Positions 36,482 to 45,784 are shown, numbered from the stretch's first letter. The stretch is 64,000 nucleotides of DNA from Microbacterium hydrocarbonoxydans (GCF_000956475.1 NZ_JYJB01000010.1:744001-808000); one strand, 5' to 3'. Notes: a model not told the origin generated them from the letters alone. Program-made: numbers and translations.

Positions 36482-37708
36482 TCAGGCCTCCTTCCGACCG
36501 AGCCCGAACGCGGCGCCGGCAGGCGCCGGCGTGTCCTGATAGGGCGAGTCGCCGGTGAGGTTGTCTCCGCGATTCGCCCCGGGGCGCGCCTGACGGGTCG
36601 GGCCGTCGCCGTACACGGCCTTCACACGTGCGGCGTGGGTGGGAGCATCCGGAACAGCCTCAGGGCGATCTTTCGCGAGCTCCGCGCGCAGCACCGGCAC
36701 GACCTCCGAACCGAGGATGTCGAGCTGCTCGAGAACGGTCTTGAGAGGGAGACCTGCGTGATCGATGAGGAACAGCTGGCGCTGGTAGTCGCCGTAGTGC
36801 TCGCGCATGGCGGCATAGCGGTCGATCACCTGCTGCGGCGATCCGACGGTCAGCGGAGTCATCTCGCTGAAGTCCTCGAGGCTCGGTCCGTGACCGTAGA
36901 CCGGGGCGTTGTCGAAGTACGGCCGGAACTGAGTGACCGCGTCCTGCGACTTCGCCGCCATGAACACCTGGCCGCCCAGGCCCACGATCGCCTGCTCGGG
37001 TGTGCCATGGCCGTAGTGCGCGAAGCGCTGGCGGTAGAGCTCGATCAGACGCTGGTAGTGCTCCTTGGGCCAGAAGATGTTGTTCGCGAAGAAGCCGTCC
37101 CCGTAATACGCGGCCTGCTCGGCGATCTCCGGGGTGCGGATCGAGCCGTGCCACACGAACGGCGAGATGCCGTCGAGCGGGCGAGGAGTCGAGGTGAACC
37201 CCTGCAGCGGAGTGCGGAACTTGCCCTCCCAGTCGACGACGTCCTGATCCCAGAGCTTGCGCAGCAGCGCGTAGTTCTCGATCGCCAGCGGAAGGCCCTG
37301 ACGGATATCCTGCCCGAACCAGGGGTAGACCGGCCCGGTGTTGCCGCGGCCGAGCATGAGGTCCATGCGCCCGTCGGACACGTGCTGCAGCATCGCGTAC
37401 TCCTCGGCGATGCGCACGGGGTCGTTCGTAGTGATCAGCGTGGTCGAGGTGGAGACGATCAGACGCTCGGTCTGCGCGGCGAGCGCGGCGAGGAAGGTGG
37501 TGGGGCTGGAGGACCAGAACGGCGGATTGTGATGCTCCCCGATCGCGAAGACGTCAAGACCGACCTCCTCGGCGTGCTTGGCGATGGTCAGGGTCGCCTT
37601 GATGCGCTCCTGCTCGCTGGGAGTGACGCCGGTGGTGGGGTCGCGGGTGATGTCGCTGACCGACATGATGCCGAACTGCATCGCCTGTGCGCCTGACTGC
37701 TCGCTCAT
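36482..37708 (-). CDS. LLM-class flavin-dependent monooxygenase (CE1758-like)
   Basis: 408-residue luciferase-like TIM-barrel monooxygenase. Signature regions are GLDVFAIGEHHNPPF, ISTSTTLITTNDPVRIAEEYA (read in VSTSTTLITTNDP), and GRMDLMLGRGN. It probably uses FMNH2 from the downstream reductase; the substrate is unknown. ATG 37708 begins MSEQSGAQAMQFGIMSV. Forty-two bp upstream is an 18-bp palindrome also present before yceI. Confidence 0.92.
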   Translation of the reverse strand: MSEQSGAQAMQFGIMSVSDITRDPTTGVTPSEQERIKATLTIAKHAEEVGLDVFAIGEHHNPPFWSSSPTTFLAALAAQTERLIVSTSTTLITTNDPVRIAEEYAMLQHVSDGRMDLMLGRGNTGPVYPWFGQDIRQGLPLAIENYALLRKLWDQDVVDWEGKFRTPLQGFTSTPRPLDGISPFVWHGSIRTPEIAEQAAYYGDGFFANNIFWPKEHYQRLIELYRQRFAHYGHGTPEQAIVGLGGQVFMAAKSQDAVTQFRPYFDNAPVYGHGPSLEDFSEMTPLTVGSPQQVIDRYAAMREHYGDYQRQLFLIDHAGLPLKTVLEQLDILGSEVVPVLRAELAKDRPEAVPDAPTHAARVKAVYGDGPTRQARPGANRGDNLTGDSPYQDTPAPAGAAFGLGRKEA

Positions 37709-37749
37709 GATTCTCCATGCTCTCCGAATCGGATGACCCTGCATCCGTT

Positions 37750-37767
37750 TCTATTCATTTGAATGTA
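37750..37767. promoter_or_regulatory. Candidate operator of the LLM/FMN-reductase operon
   Basis: TCTATTCATTTGAATGTA. The inner ATTCA-N2-TGAAT is a perfect inverted repeat and the right half TGAATGTA is identical to the site before yceI (48951-48968). A leftward TAGAAA at its edge could be part of the -10, so binding would block the promoter. Confidence 0.55.
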
Positions 37768-37818
37768 TATGAGTCAACGCGACCGCACCAACTTTATTCC
37801 CGGGGGTAGCCTCGGAGG

Positions 37819-38988
37819 ATGAACAGCGCCGGAGCAGACTCGACGACGCCCGTCACCGGGAGCATTCCGAAGCCGCGCCGGAGAGTGCCGTTCTGGGACA
37901 ACGCGCGCTACGTGTGCATCGTGCTCGTGGTGCTGGGCCACGCGATCCAACGGCTCATCTACGACTCCGACATCGCTCTGGCGTTCTACCTGGCGCTGTA
38001 CGCCTTCCACATGCCGGCGTTCGCGATCATCTCCGGCTACTTCTCGAAGTCGGGCTCGCCGACCAGGGTGCAGATGGCGCGGATCATCACCGACATCCTG
38101 GTGCCGTACTTCATCTTCGAACTCGTCTGGACGCTGGCGAAGTGGCTGGTCGAGGGGCAGGCGAATCCGAACCTCACAAAGCCGTCGTGGACCCTGTGGT
38201 TCCTGCTCGCGCTCGGCATCTTCCGCCTTGTGCTCCCCTACCTCGCACTGCTGCGCTGGCCGCTGCTGTGGACGGTCGTGATCTCGATCGGCGTCGGCTA
38301 TCTGCCCAACATCGACAGCACGTTCTCCCTGTCGCGCACCCTCGGACTCCTTCCGTTCTTCACACTGGGATGGTGGCTGCGGGAGCATGACATCGTGAAC
38401 CGCTTCGGGCTGCTCGCGCGTCGTCCGTGGTGGAGCAGGGTGATCGCCGCCGGACTGCTCGTGGGCGCCGGGCTCGCCGCCTGGTTCTGGCTCGACCTGT
38501 GGCAGAAGATCGACCTGCGCCATTGGCTCTTCTACGAAGACGCCTATGCGGAGCTCGGCGGCGAGCAGTGGTGGGCGGGAGGAATCCGCATCGCCCTCAT
38601 GGTCGTCGCGGTGGTGCTCAGCGCCGCGTTCTTCGCGCTCATCCCCCGCGGGCAGTACTGGTGGACGGCCTTCGGGCAGTACACGATGTACGTGTTCCTG
38701 CTGCATTCGTTCGTCCTGTACCCGTTCCGGGAGACCGGCATCCTGCGCAACGCCGAGCCGACGTGGCTGTGGCTGCCGCTCGTGACCGTCTCCTCCGTAC
38801 TGATCGCGCTGCTGCTTGCGACGAAGCCCGTGCGTCGAGTGTTCCGCCCACTCGTGGAGCCGCGTCCGACCTGGCTGTTCGCCGACCCGCAGCTGGCCTC
38901 CCGTGAGGGACACCGCAGCGATCCGACGGGTTCACGTCGGCCACGCGAAGCTCGGCACGCAGCGCCGGACGGCGGCGCGGGACGGTGA
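37819..38988 (+). CDS. Acyltransferase family 3 membrane protein
   Basis: 389-residue protein of the acyltransferase-3 family with about ten transmembrane helices. The conserved histidine is in IVLVVLGHAIQRL and FHMPAFAIISGYF follows (the H and FF/G region of OafA-like enzymes). It probably O-acylates a cell-surface polysaccharide or lipid. TAGCCT (37807-37812) lies six bases before ATG 37819, suggesting a leaderless mRNA. Its stop overlaps the following serine hydrolase start. Confidence 0.88.
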   Translation: MNSAGADSTTPVTGSIPKPRRRVPFWDNARYVCIVLVVLGHAIQRLIYDSDIALAFYLALYAFHMPAFAIISGYFSKSGSPTRVQMARIITDILVPYFIFELVWTLAKWLVEGQANPNLTKPSWTLWFLLALGIFRLVLPYLALLRWPLLWTVVISIGVGYLPNIDSTFSLSRTLGLLPFFTLGWWLREHDIVNRFGLLARRPWWSRVIAAGLLVGAGLAAWFWLDLWQKIDLRHWLFYEDAYAELGGEQWWAGGIRIALMVVAVVLSAAFFALIPRGQYWWTAFGQYTMYVFLLHSFVLYPFRETGILRNAEPTWLWLPLVTVSSVLIALLLATKPVRRVFRPLVEPRPTWLFADPQLASREGHRSDPTGSRRPREARHAAPDGGAGR

Positions 38989-39848
38989 GCCGCGCCCGCA
39001 CTGTCCTCGACCGCATCGTCCGGGAGGTGGATGCTTCAGGCTTCCGTGCTCACGGTCTGCACGTGCTCGCAGGCGAGGGCACCGCGGAGCACCGCTGGAC
39101 CGCGGACGTCCGCGAGGACGTCCACTCGATCACGAAGGGCCTGTGCGTGCTGGCGACGGGCATCGCCGCGGATGCAGGCCTGATCGATGTCGACACGCCG
39201 GTCATCGACCTTCTGCCGAGCATCCGCGCCGGAGCCGGGGTCGAAGCCGTGACCCTGCGGCACCTGCTCAGCATGTCGAGCGGGGTCGATCTGCCATGGT
39301 CCGAGACGGAGATGGCGGACTGGCCGGATCTCGCGATGGAGTTCCTGGGCCGACCGGCGCCCGAGCGCGCCTTCCAGTATTCGAACGCCAGCACCTACAC
39401 CGCCATGGCGGTGCTGTCGACTCGCGTCGGCGACGCCGGCGACTTCATCGACGATCGCATCCTGGCTCCACTCGGAATACACGCAACGCGCTGGGAGCGC
39501 TGCCCCAACGGCCGTATCCTCGCCGGCGGCGGGCTCGCGCTGCGCACGCAGGAACTCGCGCGCATCGGGCAGCTCATCCGCGATCGCGGCGTCTGGCGCG
39601 AAAGGCGCATCGTCTCACCGCACTGGGTCGACGCGATGCATGAGGACTGGATTCCTGCAGGCAGCAGCCCGGGGTACGAGCGCTACGCGCTCGCGGGATG
39701 GGACGGTCCAGGAGCGGGCTGGCGGCTGCATGGCGCGCACGGCCAGCTGCTGATCTTCGCGGGGGACGCCGTCGTGACGCTCACGGCCGCCGATCACTTC
39801 GGGGCCGACGCGATGGCCCTCTTCGTGATGGACCTGCTCACGGCGTGA
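38985..39848 (+). CDS. Serine hydrolase (beta-lactamase/class C family)
   Basis: 287-residue penicillin-binding-like serine hydrolase. The nucleophile motif S-x-x-K is SITK (residues 46-49) and the Y-x-N motif is YSNAS. A KTG-like triad is replaced by HGAHGQ. No signal peptide is evident, so it may be cytosolic. GTG 38985 overlaps the acyltransferase stop (GTGA), implying co-translation; together they may put on and take off an acyl group, but this is inference. Confidence 0.85.
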   Translation: MSRARTVLDRIVREVDASGFRAHGLHVLAGEGTAEHRWTADVREDVHSITKGLCVLATGIAADAGLIDVDTPVIDLLPSIRAGAGVEAVTLRHLLSMSSGVDLPWSETEMADWPDLAMEFLGRPAPERAFQYSNASTYTAMAVLSTRVGDAGDFIDDRILAPLGIHATRWERCPNGRILAGGGLALRTQELARIGQLIRDRGVWRERRIVSPHWVDAMHEDWIPAGSSPGYERYALAGWDGPGAGWRLHGAHGQLLIFAGDAVVTLTAADHFGADAMALFVMDLLTA

Positions 39849-39855
39849 ACCGTCG

Positions 39856-41169
39856 CTAGGCGAAGAGCCCGGCCCCCACGTACGAGCCGCTCTTCGCGCC
39901 CGGCGGGATCGCCCAGATGCCTGAGCCGATGTGCCGGATGTACTCGCTCATCAGATCCGTAGACAGACGCTTCTGCAGCGTGATGAACTGCTGCGGATCC
40001 CGCTGGTAGGACAGGAAGAAGAGCCCTGCGGCGAGACGCCCCAGTTCGTTGTTGCCGTCGACGTAGTTGAATCCGCGACGGAGGATGCGGATTCCGTCGT
40101 TCTGATCCGGGTGCGCAAGTCGCACGTGCGAGTTCGCATCGATCGCCGAGCCGCTGAATTTCGGCGCCGTGAATTCGCCTCCGCCCGAAAGCGGGGCGCC
40201 GCTGCCTTTCTCGCGGCCGATGATCGTGTCCTGCTCACTCAGTCGGACCCGGTCCCACGTCTCGATGAGCATCGCGATCTTGCGGGCCACGAGATACGAG
40301 CCGCCGGCCATCCAGCCGGGGTCATCGGATGCGGCGACCCAGACGTTCTGCTCGAGCGCCTTCGCGTCGTCGGCGAGGATGTTCGCGGTGCCGTCCTTGA
40401 ACCCGAACAGGTTTCGCGGAGTCGCCTGGCCGGAGGTGGTGCGCGAGGTCTTGCCGAAGCCCAGCTGAGACCACCGCAGGCGCGCCCGACCGAACGCGAT
40501 CCTGCTGAGGTTGCGGATCGCATGCACGGCCACCTGCGGATCGTCGGCGCAGGCCTGGATGCACAGGTCGCCGTGCGAATGCGCGGGATCGAGATCGTCG
40601 CCCACGAAGGCCGGAAGACGCTGCAGGCTCGCCGGACGCCGATCAGCGATGCCGTAGCGGTCGCCGTCCTCGTTCTCGAACAGACTCGGCCCGAAGCCGA
40701 TCGTGATCGTGAGCCCGGCGGCAGGGAGCCCTTGCGCCTCGCCGGTGTCGTCCGGCGGCTCTTCTGCGTCTCCGCCGACGGCGCCGGTGGCACTGACCTC
40801 GAGCCCCTGGGTGATGCGCGACGCCGCGTACGACCAGTCCTGCAGCAGCGAGATGAGATCGTCACGATCCGTGCGGGGCATCATGTCGAAGGACGCGAAG
40901 TGCAGATGCTCCTGCACCGGGGTCGTGATGCCTGCCTGATGGGAGCCGAAGAAGTCGTAGGCGGTCTGCGCCTCGTCCGCCGCCCTCGCCCTTCCGAGAG
41001 CGACGCCTCCGGCCAGACCAGCGCCGGCGCCGACGGCGAGACCGGCGACACCTCCGCCGAGCGCGAGGCCAAGAAGGCCGCGCCTGCTCAGACCAGGGGA
41101 CGCGGATGCCGCGGCCACGGCATCGTCATCCGATGCGGTGGCCGCGGCATCCGTCGTGCTTTCGCTCAT
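39856..41169 (-). CDS. efeB: Dyp-type peroxidase EfeB (deferrochelatase)
   Basis: 437-residue haem peroxidase of the EfeUOB iron system. The twin-arginine signal SRRGLLGLALGGG (about 28-40) directs folded export. The DyP signature is FGFKDGTANI (GxxDG), and the later catalytic region carries WDRVRLSEQDTIIGREKGSG and DANSHVRLAHP with the proximal haem histidine. It probably oxidises Fe(II) or extracts iron from haem outside the membrane. It follows efeO by 24 bp. Confidence 0.93.
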   Translation of the reverse strand: MSESTTDAAATASDDDAVAAASASPGLSRRGLLGLALGGGVAGLAVGAGAGLAGGVALGRARAADEAQTAYDFFGSHQAGITTPVQEHLHFASFDMMPRTDRDDLISLLQDWSYAASRITQGLEVSATGAVGGDAEEPPDDTGEAQGLPAAGLTITIGFGPSLFENEDGDRYGIADRRPASLQRLPAFVGDDLDPAHSHGDLCIQACADDPQVAVHAIRNLSRIAFGRARLRWSQLGFGKTSRTTSGQATPRNLFGFKDGTANILADDAKALEQNVWVAASDDPGWMAGGSYLVARKIAMLIETWDRVRLSEQDTIIGREKGSGAPLSGGGEFTAPKFSGSAIDANSHVRLAHPDQNDGIRILRRGFNYVDGNNELGRLAAGLFFLSYQRDPQQFITLQKRLSTDLMSEYIRHIGSGIWAIPPGAKSGSYVGAGLFA

Positions 41170-41193
41170 CTCAGGACCTGCGTGTCGCGAAGA

Positions 41194-42426
41194 TCAATCG
41201 AGGACCGTGCCGGTGAGCTGCGACAGCGGCTCGGCCAGGGCGTTGATGAGGTCGGTGAACTCGCGCTTGTCGTCTTCGGTGAGGTCCGAGTACGCCACGA
41301 AGCCGTCGGTGAGCGAACCGTGCTTCGCGAGCGCAGACTCGAGCGCGGCGTAGCCGTCCTCGATCTCGGACACGAGCGTCTTGCCCTCGCTGCCCTGCGA
41401 CGCGGCGAAATCCTGCACCAGCGAGAAGGCCATCTTGGACCCCTCGACGTTCGCAGCGAAGTCGTAGAGGTCGGTGCCGGACCACCAGTCCTCCTCGCCA
41501 GAGATCTTGCCGGTGGCGACCTCGTCGAGCAGCGCGATCGCGCCGTTCGAGATGCCGCCGATGCCCTGATCCTCCAGCGCGGTGGTGAAGTCGTCGGAGT
41601 GCACGTAATCGTAGAGCTCCTGAGCGTCCGCGATCAGCTGGTCGCCGTATCCGGCGCGCTCCTCCGGCGTCGACGGGGCCCAATCCTGCCACGCAGGAGT
41701 CTCGCCGTCGGCGTTCAGGGCATCCTGCGCCGGCACCCAGAGATCCTTCTCGATGCGGTGGAAGCCGGTCCAGTCGAGGCCGTCCGCCACGGCGTCGACC
41801 TCACGGAAGTCGATACGAGGGTCGAGGTCGCCGAGCGCCTCGGCGACCGGCTCGATGCGCTCGTAGTATGCGCGCACCTGCGGGAACTGGGCGCGTGCGG
41901 CGTCGTCGTCGCCCGACTCGTAAGCCGCGACGAACGTGTCGACGGCCGGAACCAGCTGACCGACCTGGTCCTTCACGAACGCCGCGTACAGGTCGACTGC
42001 CTGCTGCTTCTGCTCGGCATCCTCTCCGGTGACCTCGACGCGGTCTCCGGTCACGGTGAACTCGGCCTTGCCGACGCCGTCGCCGACCATGCCGGGCTTG
42101 CACAGCGTGTAGTAGGTGCCGGGCTGCGCGACCACGGTGAGCGTGCGGGATGCCGAGGGGGCGATGTTCTCGACTTCGCCGACGATGCGCAGTCCGTCTT
42201 CGGCGAGCAGGTAGAACTCGCTCGTCTGGCTGCTCTCGTTCGCGACGTCGAAGACCAGGGTGCCGCTCTTCGCCGTCGCACCCGAGACGGAGCAGGCGCT
42301 GTCGGTCGACGAGACGTCGAAGGAGGCCCCGGCGGCGACGTCGGCCTTGGCGACGCAGCCGCTGAGGACGAGTGCTGTCGCACCCGCGGCCGCCAGGGCA
42401 CCGAGGATTCGGCGGGAGGTGGTCAT
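41194..42426 (-). CDS. efeO: EfeO iron-uptake lipoprotein
   Basis: 410-residue exported iron-binding protein. Lipobox LSGC places the lipidated cysteine at residue 24. The N-terminal cupredoxin-like domain (to about 130) has a C/M-type site (GTYYTLCKPGMV), followed by an M75 peptidase-like domain with the HxxE metal motif (HRIEKDLW). It would deliver iron to EfeU. ATG 42426 overlaps the efeU stop (ATGA). Confidence 0.94.
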   Translation of the reverse strand: MTTSRRILGALAAAGATALVLSGCVAKADVAAGASFDVSSTDSACSVSGATAKSGTLVFDVANESSQTSEFYLLAEDGLRIVGEVENIAPSASRTLTVVAQPGTYYTLCKPGMVGDGVGKAEFTVTGDRVEVTGEDAEQKQQAVDLYAAFVKDQVGQLVPAVDTFVAAYESGDDDAARAQFPQVRAYYERIEPVAEALGDLDPRIDFREVDAVADGLDWTGFHRIEKDLWVPAQDALNADGETPAWQDWAPSTPEERAGYGDQLIADAQELYDYVHSDDFTTALEDQGIGGISNGAIALLDEVATGKISGEEDWWSGTDLYDFAANVEGSKMAFSLVQDFAASQGSEGKTLVSEIEDGYAALESALAKHGSLTDGFVAYSDLTEDDKREFTDLINALAEPLSQLTGTVLD

Positions 42427-43367
42427 GCTGCTCCTTGCTGTGTGAGGGAAGACGTCGCGGATCCGGCCGGCGCGACGGCAGGGCGGCGTGCGGGCTTCTT
42501 CGAGCGGATGCCGCGGATGAAGAAGTATCCGACGATCACGATGTAGAGGGTCCACGCGGACACCTGGATCCAGGTCATCCGCGGCATGAATCCGACGGTC
42601 GCCTGCAGAACGGTGGCCCACACGCTGCCGGGCGGGATCACGGCGGCGAGGTCGAACGCCCAGCCGAACGGGAAGGCCGACCAGCCCGTCGCGACTGCGC
42701 CCGAGACGGCGTCGATCGGAGCCGCTTCCGTGAACGGTCCGGGCAGGGCGCCGGCCTCCTGGAGATCCATCATCGCGTAGGCGAGCACGCCGGCGGCGAC
42801 GATGACGAGGAAGCCGCCGGTCCAGGCGAAGAAGCGGCGGAGGTCGAGTCTGACCGCGCCGCGGGCGAGCAGCCAGCCGATCACGACGGCGCCTGCGAGC
42901 CCGAGCAGTGCCCCGAGCAATGCGGCCGGCGCGTCGCCGAACGACTGCACCATCGACCACAGCAGCAGCGTGGTCTCGATGCCCTCCCGAGCCACAGAGA
43001 CGAAGCCGATGGCGATGAGCGCCCAGAGGCCGCCGACGGTGAGGGCGCGGTCCAGGCCACTCTCGAGAGTCGCCTTCATGGTGCGCCCGGCCTTCTGCAT
43101 CCAGAAGATCATCCACGTGACCATGCCGACCGCGAGCAGTGAGAGCAGGCCCCCGATGAGCTCCTGAGCCTCGGAGGTCAGCGCGTAGGCCCCGAAGGTG
43201 AGGATCGCGCCGATGCCGAGCGCAAGGGCGATCGCCAGGCCGATACCGGCCCACATGCGAGGCAGGGCGTCCTGCCGGCCGAGGCGGCGGAGGTAGGCGA
43301 CGAGGATGCCGACGACGAGCGCGGCTTCGAGGCCTTCGCGGAGGCCGATCAGGAAACTGGCGAACAC
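42423..43367 (-). CDS. efeU: EfeU/FTR1-family iron permease
   Basis: 314-residue membrane permease with about seven helices and both REGLE-type iron motifs: REGLEAALVVG at the N-terminus and AREGIETTLLLW mid-sequence. It imports ferric/ferrous iron handed over by EfeO. GTG 43367 is chosen (MFASFLIGLREG, the usual EfeU start) with GGAGAA about ten bases upstream; ATG 43403 in frame would include the promoter-proximal region. A DtxR-like operator overlaps the predicted transcription start. Confidence 0.92.
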   Translation of the reverse strand: MFASFLIGLREGLEAALVVGILVAYLRRLGRQDALPRMWAGIGLAIALALGIGAILTFGAYALTSEAQELIGGLLSLLAVGMVTWMIFWMQKAGRTMKATLESGLDRALTVGGLWALIAIGFVSVAREGIETTLLLWSMVQSFGDAPAALLGALLGLAGAVVIGWLLARGAVRLDLRRFFAWTGGFLVIVAAGVLAYAMMDLQEAGALPGPFTEAAPIDAVSGAVATGWSAFPFGWAFDLAAVIPPGSVWATVLQATVGFMPRMTWIQVSAWTLYIVIVGYFFIRGIRSKKPARRPAVAPAGSATSSLTQQGAA

Positions 43368-43393
43368 GGGATGAACTTCTCCGGGTGGAATGA

Positions 43394-43423
43394 GGTAAGG
43401 CATCCCTTACCGATAAGACTCTA
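43394..43423 (-). promoter_or_regulatory. efeUOB promoter with DtxR/IdeR-like iron box
   Basis: GGTAAGGCATCCCTTACC (43394-43411) is a perfect 7-bp inverted repeat with a 4-bp spacer resembling the DtxR/IdeR operator. A leftward -10 TAGAGT (43418-43423) lies just upstream, so the operator covers the transcription start. This predicts repression by iron-loaded DtxR/IdeR. Confidence 0.7.
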
Positions 43424-43515
43424 GCATCCGCTCTTTCTTCGTTCGAATGGCGTTACCCCCGGTAATGCTCCGCAACACTCGCGTCTCCCCTCGAATGCGG
43501 ATCTACTCTCGGGTC

Positions 43516-44520
43516 ATGTCTGAACTCTCGCTACCGATCCTCGATCTCTCTCAGCTCGATGCAGGCCCCGAGGCCGCCGCGCGCTTCCGCGACGACCTGC
43601 GGGCCGCGACGCACGATGTGGGGTTCTTCTATCTGACGGGCACCGGGGTCTCGCCCGAGCTGGAAGCCAGGCTGCACCGGGCCGCGCTGGACTTCTTCGC
43701 GCTGCCAGAGGCCGAGAAGCTCGCCATCGAGAACATCAACAGCCCGCACTTCCGCGGCTACACCCGCGTCGGAGGCGAGCGCACGCAGGGCGAGGTCGAC
43801 TGGCGCGAACAGATCGACATCGGCCCCGAGCGCGATGCGGTCGACGGGGGCCCGGCGTACAACCGGCTGATCGGGCCCAACCTGTGGCCTGCGGCCCAGC
43901 CCGAGCTGAAGGAGGTCGTCGCCGAGTGGCACTCGACGCTGTCGGAGGTGTCGCGCAGGCTCCTCCGCGCCTGGGCGGAGACTCTCGGCGCCGAGCCGAG
44001 CTACTTCGACGAGCACTTCGGCGAGCCGTCTACCCTCATCAAGATCGTCCGCTACCCCGGCACTCACGAGCCGGAGCCGCAGCAGGGCGTGGGCGCGCAC
44101 AAGGACTCCGGAGTGCTGACGCTGCTCTGGGTGGAGCCTGGGAAGGGCGGACTCCAGGTCGAGCGCGACGGAACCTGGGTCGACGCGCCGTCGGTGCCAG
44201 GAGCGTTCGTCGTCAACATCGGCGAGCTGCTCGAATACGCGACCGGCGGCTATCTGAAGGCGACGAACCATCGCGTCGTGTCGCCGAAGGCGCCGGATGA
44301 GCGCATCTCGATCCCGTTCTTCTTCAACCCCGCCCTCGACAAGCGTCTGCCGCTGATCGAACTGCCTGCACCCCTCGCGGCCGAGGCGACCGGCGTCACG
44401 GACGACCCGCGCAACCCGATCCACGCCCTGTACGGCGAGAACGCCCTGAAGTCGCGACTGCGTGCGCACCCGGACGTCGCGGCGATCCACCACGCGGATC
44501 TGGTCGGGGCATCGGCCTGA
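43516..44520 (+). CDS. Isopenicillin-N-synthase-like 2-oxoglutarate/Fe(II) oxygenase
   Basis: 334-residue non-haem iron oxygenase. Iron ligands are visible as H-x-D in VGAHKDSGVLTLL and the distal histidine in TNHRVVSPK. The 2-oxoglutarate arginine is in ERISIPFFFNP. The N-terminal domain FYLTGTGVS and FFALPEAEK is typical. The substrate is unknown. TACTCT (43504-43509) six bases upstream of ATG 43516 suggests a leaderless mRNA. Confidence 0.9.
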   Translation: MSELSLPILDLSQLDAGPEAAARFRDDLRAATHDVGFFYLTGTGVSPELEARLHRAALDFFALPEAEKLAIENINSPHFRGYTRVGGERTQGEVDWREQIDIGPERDAVDGGPAYNRLIGPNLWPAAQPELKEVVAEWHSTLSEVSRRLLRAWAETLGAEPSYFDEHFGEPSTLIKIVRYPGTHEPEPQQGVGAHKDSGVLTLLWVEPGKGGLQVERDGTWVDAPSVPGAFVVNIGELLEYATGGYLKATNHRVVSPKAPDERISIPFFFNPALDKRLPLIELPAPLAAEATGVTDDPRNPIHALYGENALKSRLRAHPDVAAIHHADLVGASA

Positions 44521-44526
44521 GGGCCG

Positions 44527-44553
44527 ACCCGGACACGACGAAGGCCGCCCCAC
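44527..44553 (+). repeat. 27-bp direct repeat, left copy
   Basis: Identical to 45855-45881 over 27 bp in the same orientation. It lies 6 bp after the 2OG oxygenase stop and before the HTH_34 gene. Its last part repeats the left half of the rpsO terminator but without the complementary arm. Confidence 0.85.
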
Positions 44554-44592
44554 TCCCCGAGATCGCGGACCGGCATCGCAGACCGCACCTCT

Positions 44593-44934
44593 TCAGAGGC
44601 CGGATCGCCCGCCCAGCTCGACGATCTCCCGGAGGGCGCTCAGATGAGCGTCGAAGGCCCTGCGTCCCTCGGTGGTCGAGCGCACCCATGTGCGAGGGCG
44701 ACTGCCCGCCTGCCCCTTGCGTGCTCGCACGTATCCGGCGTCCTGCAGGTGCGTGATCGCCTTGCTCAGAGCCGAGTCGCTCGCCTGCAGCACATCGGCG
44801 AGGGTGGCGAAGTCGAGTTCGACGCCATCGCTCAGCGAGGCCATCAGCGAGAACCGGATCGTGCTCGCGAAGTTGTCGTCGAGGCGGGTGCGCGGGTGCG
44901 GCCGTCGGCGACCCGCTGGCTGCTCAACGACCAC
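44593..44934 (-). CDS. Winged-helix transcriptional regulator (HTH_34/MarR-like)
   Basis: 113-residue DNA-binding protein. The winged helix reads ASTIRFSLMASLSDGVELDF, then LADVLQASDSALSKAITHLQ and DAGYVRARKG, followed by RPRTWVRSTTEGRRAFDAHL, the pattern of HTH_34 regulators. GTG 44934 is chosen; it overlaps the upstream membrane gene by 11 bp. The likely operator is a pair of CTTTCC-N4-GGAAAG palindromes before the operon, giving autoregulation. The signal it senses is unknown. Confidence 0.85.
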   Translation of the reverse strand: MVVEQPAGRRRPHPRTRLDDNFASTIRFSLMASLSDGVELDFATLADVLQASDSALSKAITHLQDAGYVRARKGQAGSRPRTWVRSTTEGRRAFDAHLSALREIVELGGRSGL

Positions 44935-45784
44935 GATCGACCGCGAACGACACGAGCGCAGTGAAGGCGACGACGGCGACTGCTGCCAAGACGACGCCGG
45001 CAGAGGTGACCGCTTCCGTCGTGGACATGAGCACGACGACAGCCACCAGCAGCACAGAGCTCGCACCGAGAACCGCGAACTGCGGCCAGTGCCAGACCTG
45101 TCCCAGGCGGGCGAGGCCCCAGTCGGTGCGCGCGCCGGCGATTCCCACCACCACGGCGAACAGAGCGAAGATGCTCACGAGGTTCGACAGGAGCGGGTCG
45201 CGGAACCCTGCGACCAGGATCAGCACCGCGATCAGCAAGCCCAGCGTGAAGGTGGTCCAGCGGGCCGGCCGTCCGAAACGCGCGCGAGTCTCTCGAATAC
45301 TCGCGCGTCCTGCTCCACGAAGCTGCAGCACGCCGATGACGACGAAGGCCGAGGTTCCGACCAGAGCGGGCATGACTATCGCCGCGAACGGCGCCGCATC
45401 GCCGCCGACCACCGCGACGACGAACGCCGCGAGGACGGAGAGGCCGGCGAGCACGAGCAGGATCGTGCGTAGCAGCCGGCCGCGCGAGAACAGCTGCCGT
45501 GCAGTGCCTCGTTCTTCGGCGCCGGAGAGCACCTGCGACGATGCCACCATCACGAACACGAGGATCGGCACGTCGTCGGTGCGCCCGGTGCGCCATAGGA
45601 AGGCGAAGGCCATGAGGTACACGAACAGCAGCAGGCCGTTCGCGATCGTAAGCCACCCCTGAAACCCGTCGATCTGCGCGTCGCTTCGCTCCTTGACGTC
45701 ATCGGCGACATCGAGGTAGTGCCGCGCCACTTCGGCGGAGGGCGGCTCGAGCGGATCCGCTCCGGTGATCGGTTTGTGCTCCAT
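44924..45784 (-). CDS. Multi-pass membrane protein of unknown function
   Basis: 286 residues with a cytosolic N-terminus (about 45 residues) and about eight hydrophobic segments pairing up from residue 48 to the C-terminus. No transport or catalytic motif is recognised. It is first in a two-gene operon with the HTH_34 regulator; such regulator/membrane-protein pairs are widespread and generally unexplained. The operon is preceded by two strong palindromes and bounded by a 27-bp direct repeat. Confidence 0.75.
   Translation of the reverse strand: MEHKPITGADPLEPPSAEVARHYLDVADDVKERSDAQIDGFQGWLTIANGLLLFVYLMAFAFLWRTGRTDDVPILVFVMVASSQVLSGAEERGTARQLFSRGRLLRTILLVLAGLSVLAAFVVAVVGGDAAPFAAIVMPALVGTSAFVVIGVLQLRGAGRASIRETRARFGRPARWTTFTLGLLIAVLILVAGFRDPLLSNLVSIFALFAVVVGIAGARTDWGLARLGQVWHWPQFAVLGASSVLLVAVVVLMSTTEAVTSAGVVLAAVAVVAFTALVSFAVDRGR

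Noticed and set aside
39931..42546. A very long open frame on the plus strand opposite efeB/efeO
   Set aside because: It is a by-product of high GC: no recognisable domain, Arg/Asp/Val/Ala-biased, and fully antisense to two well-supported genes.
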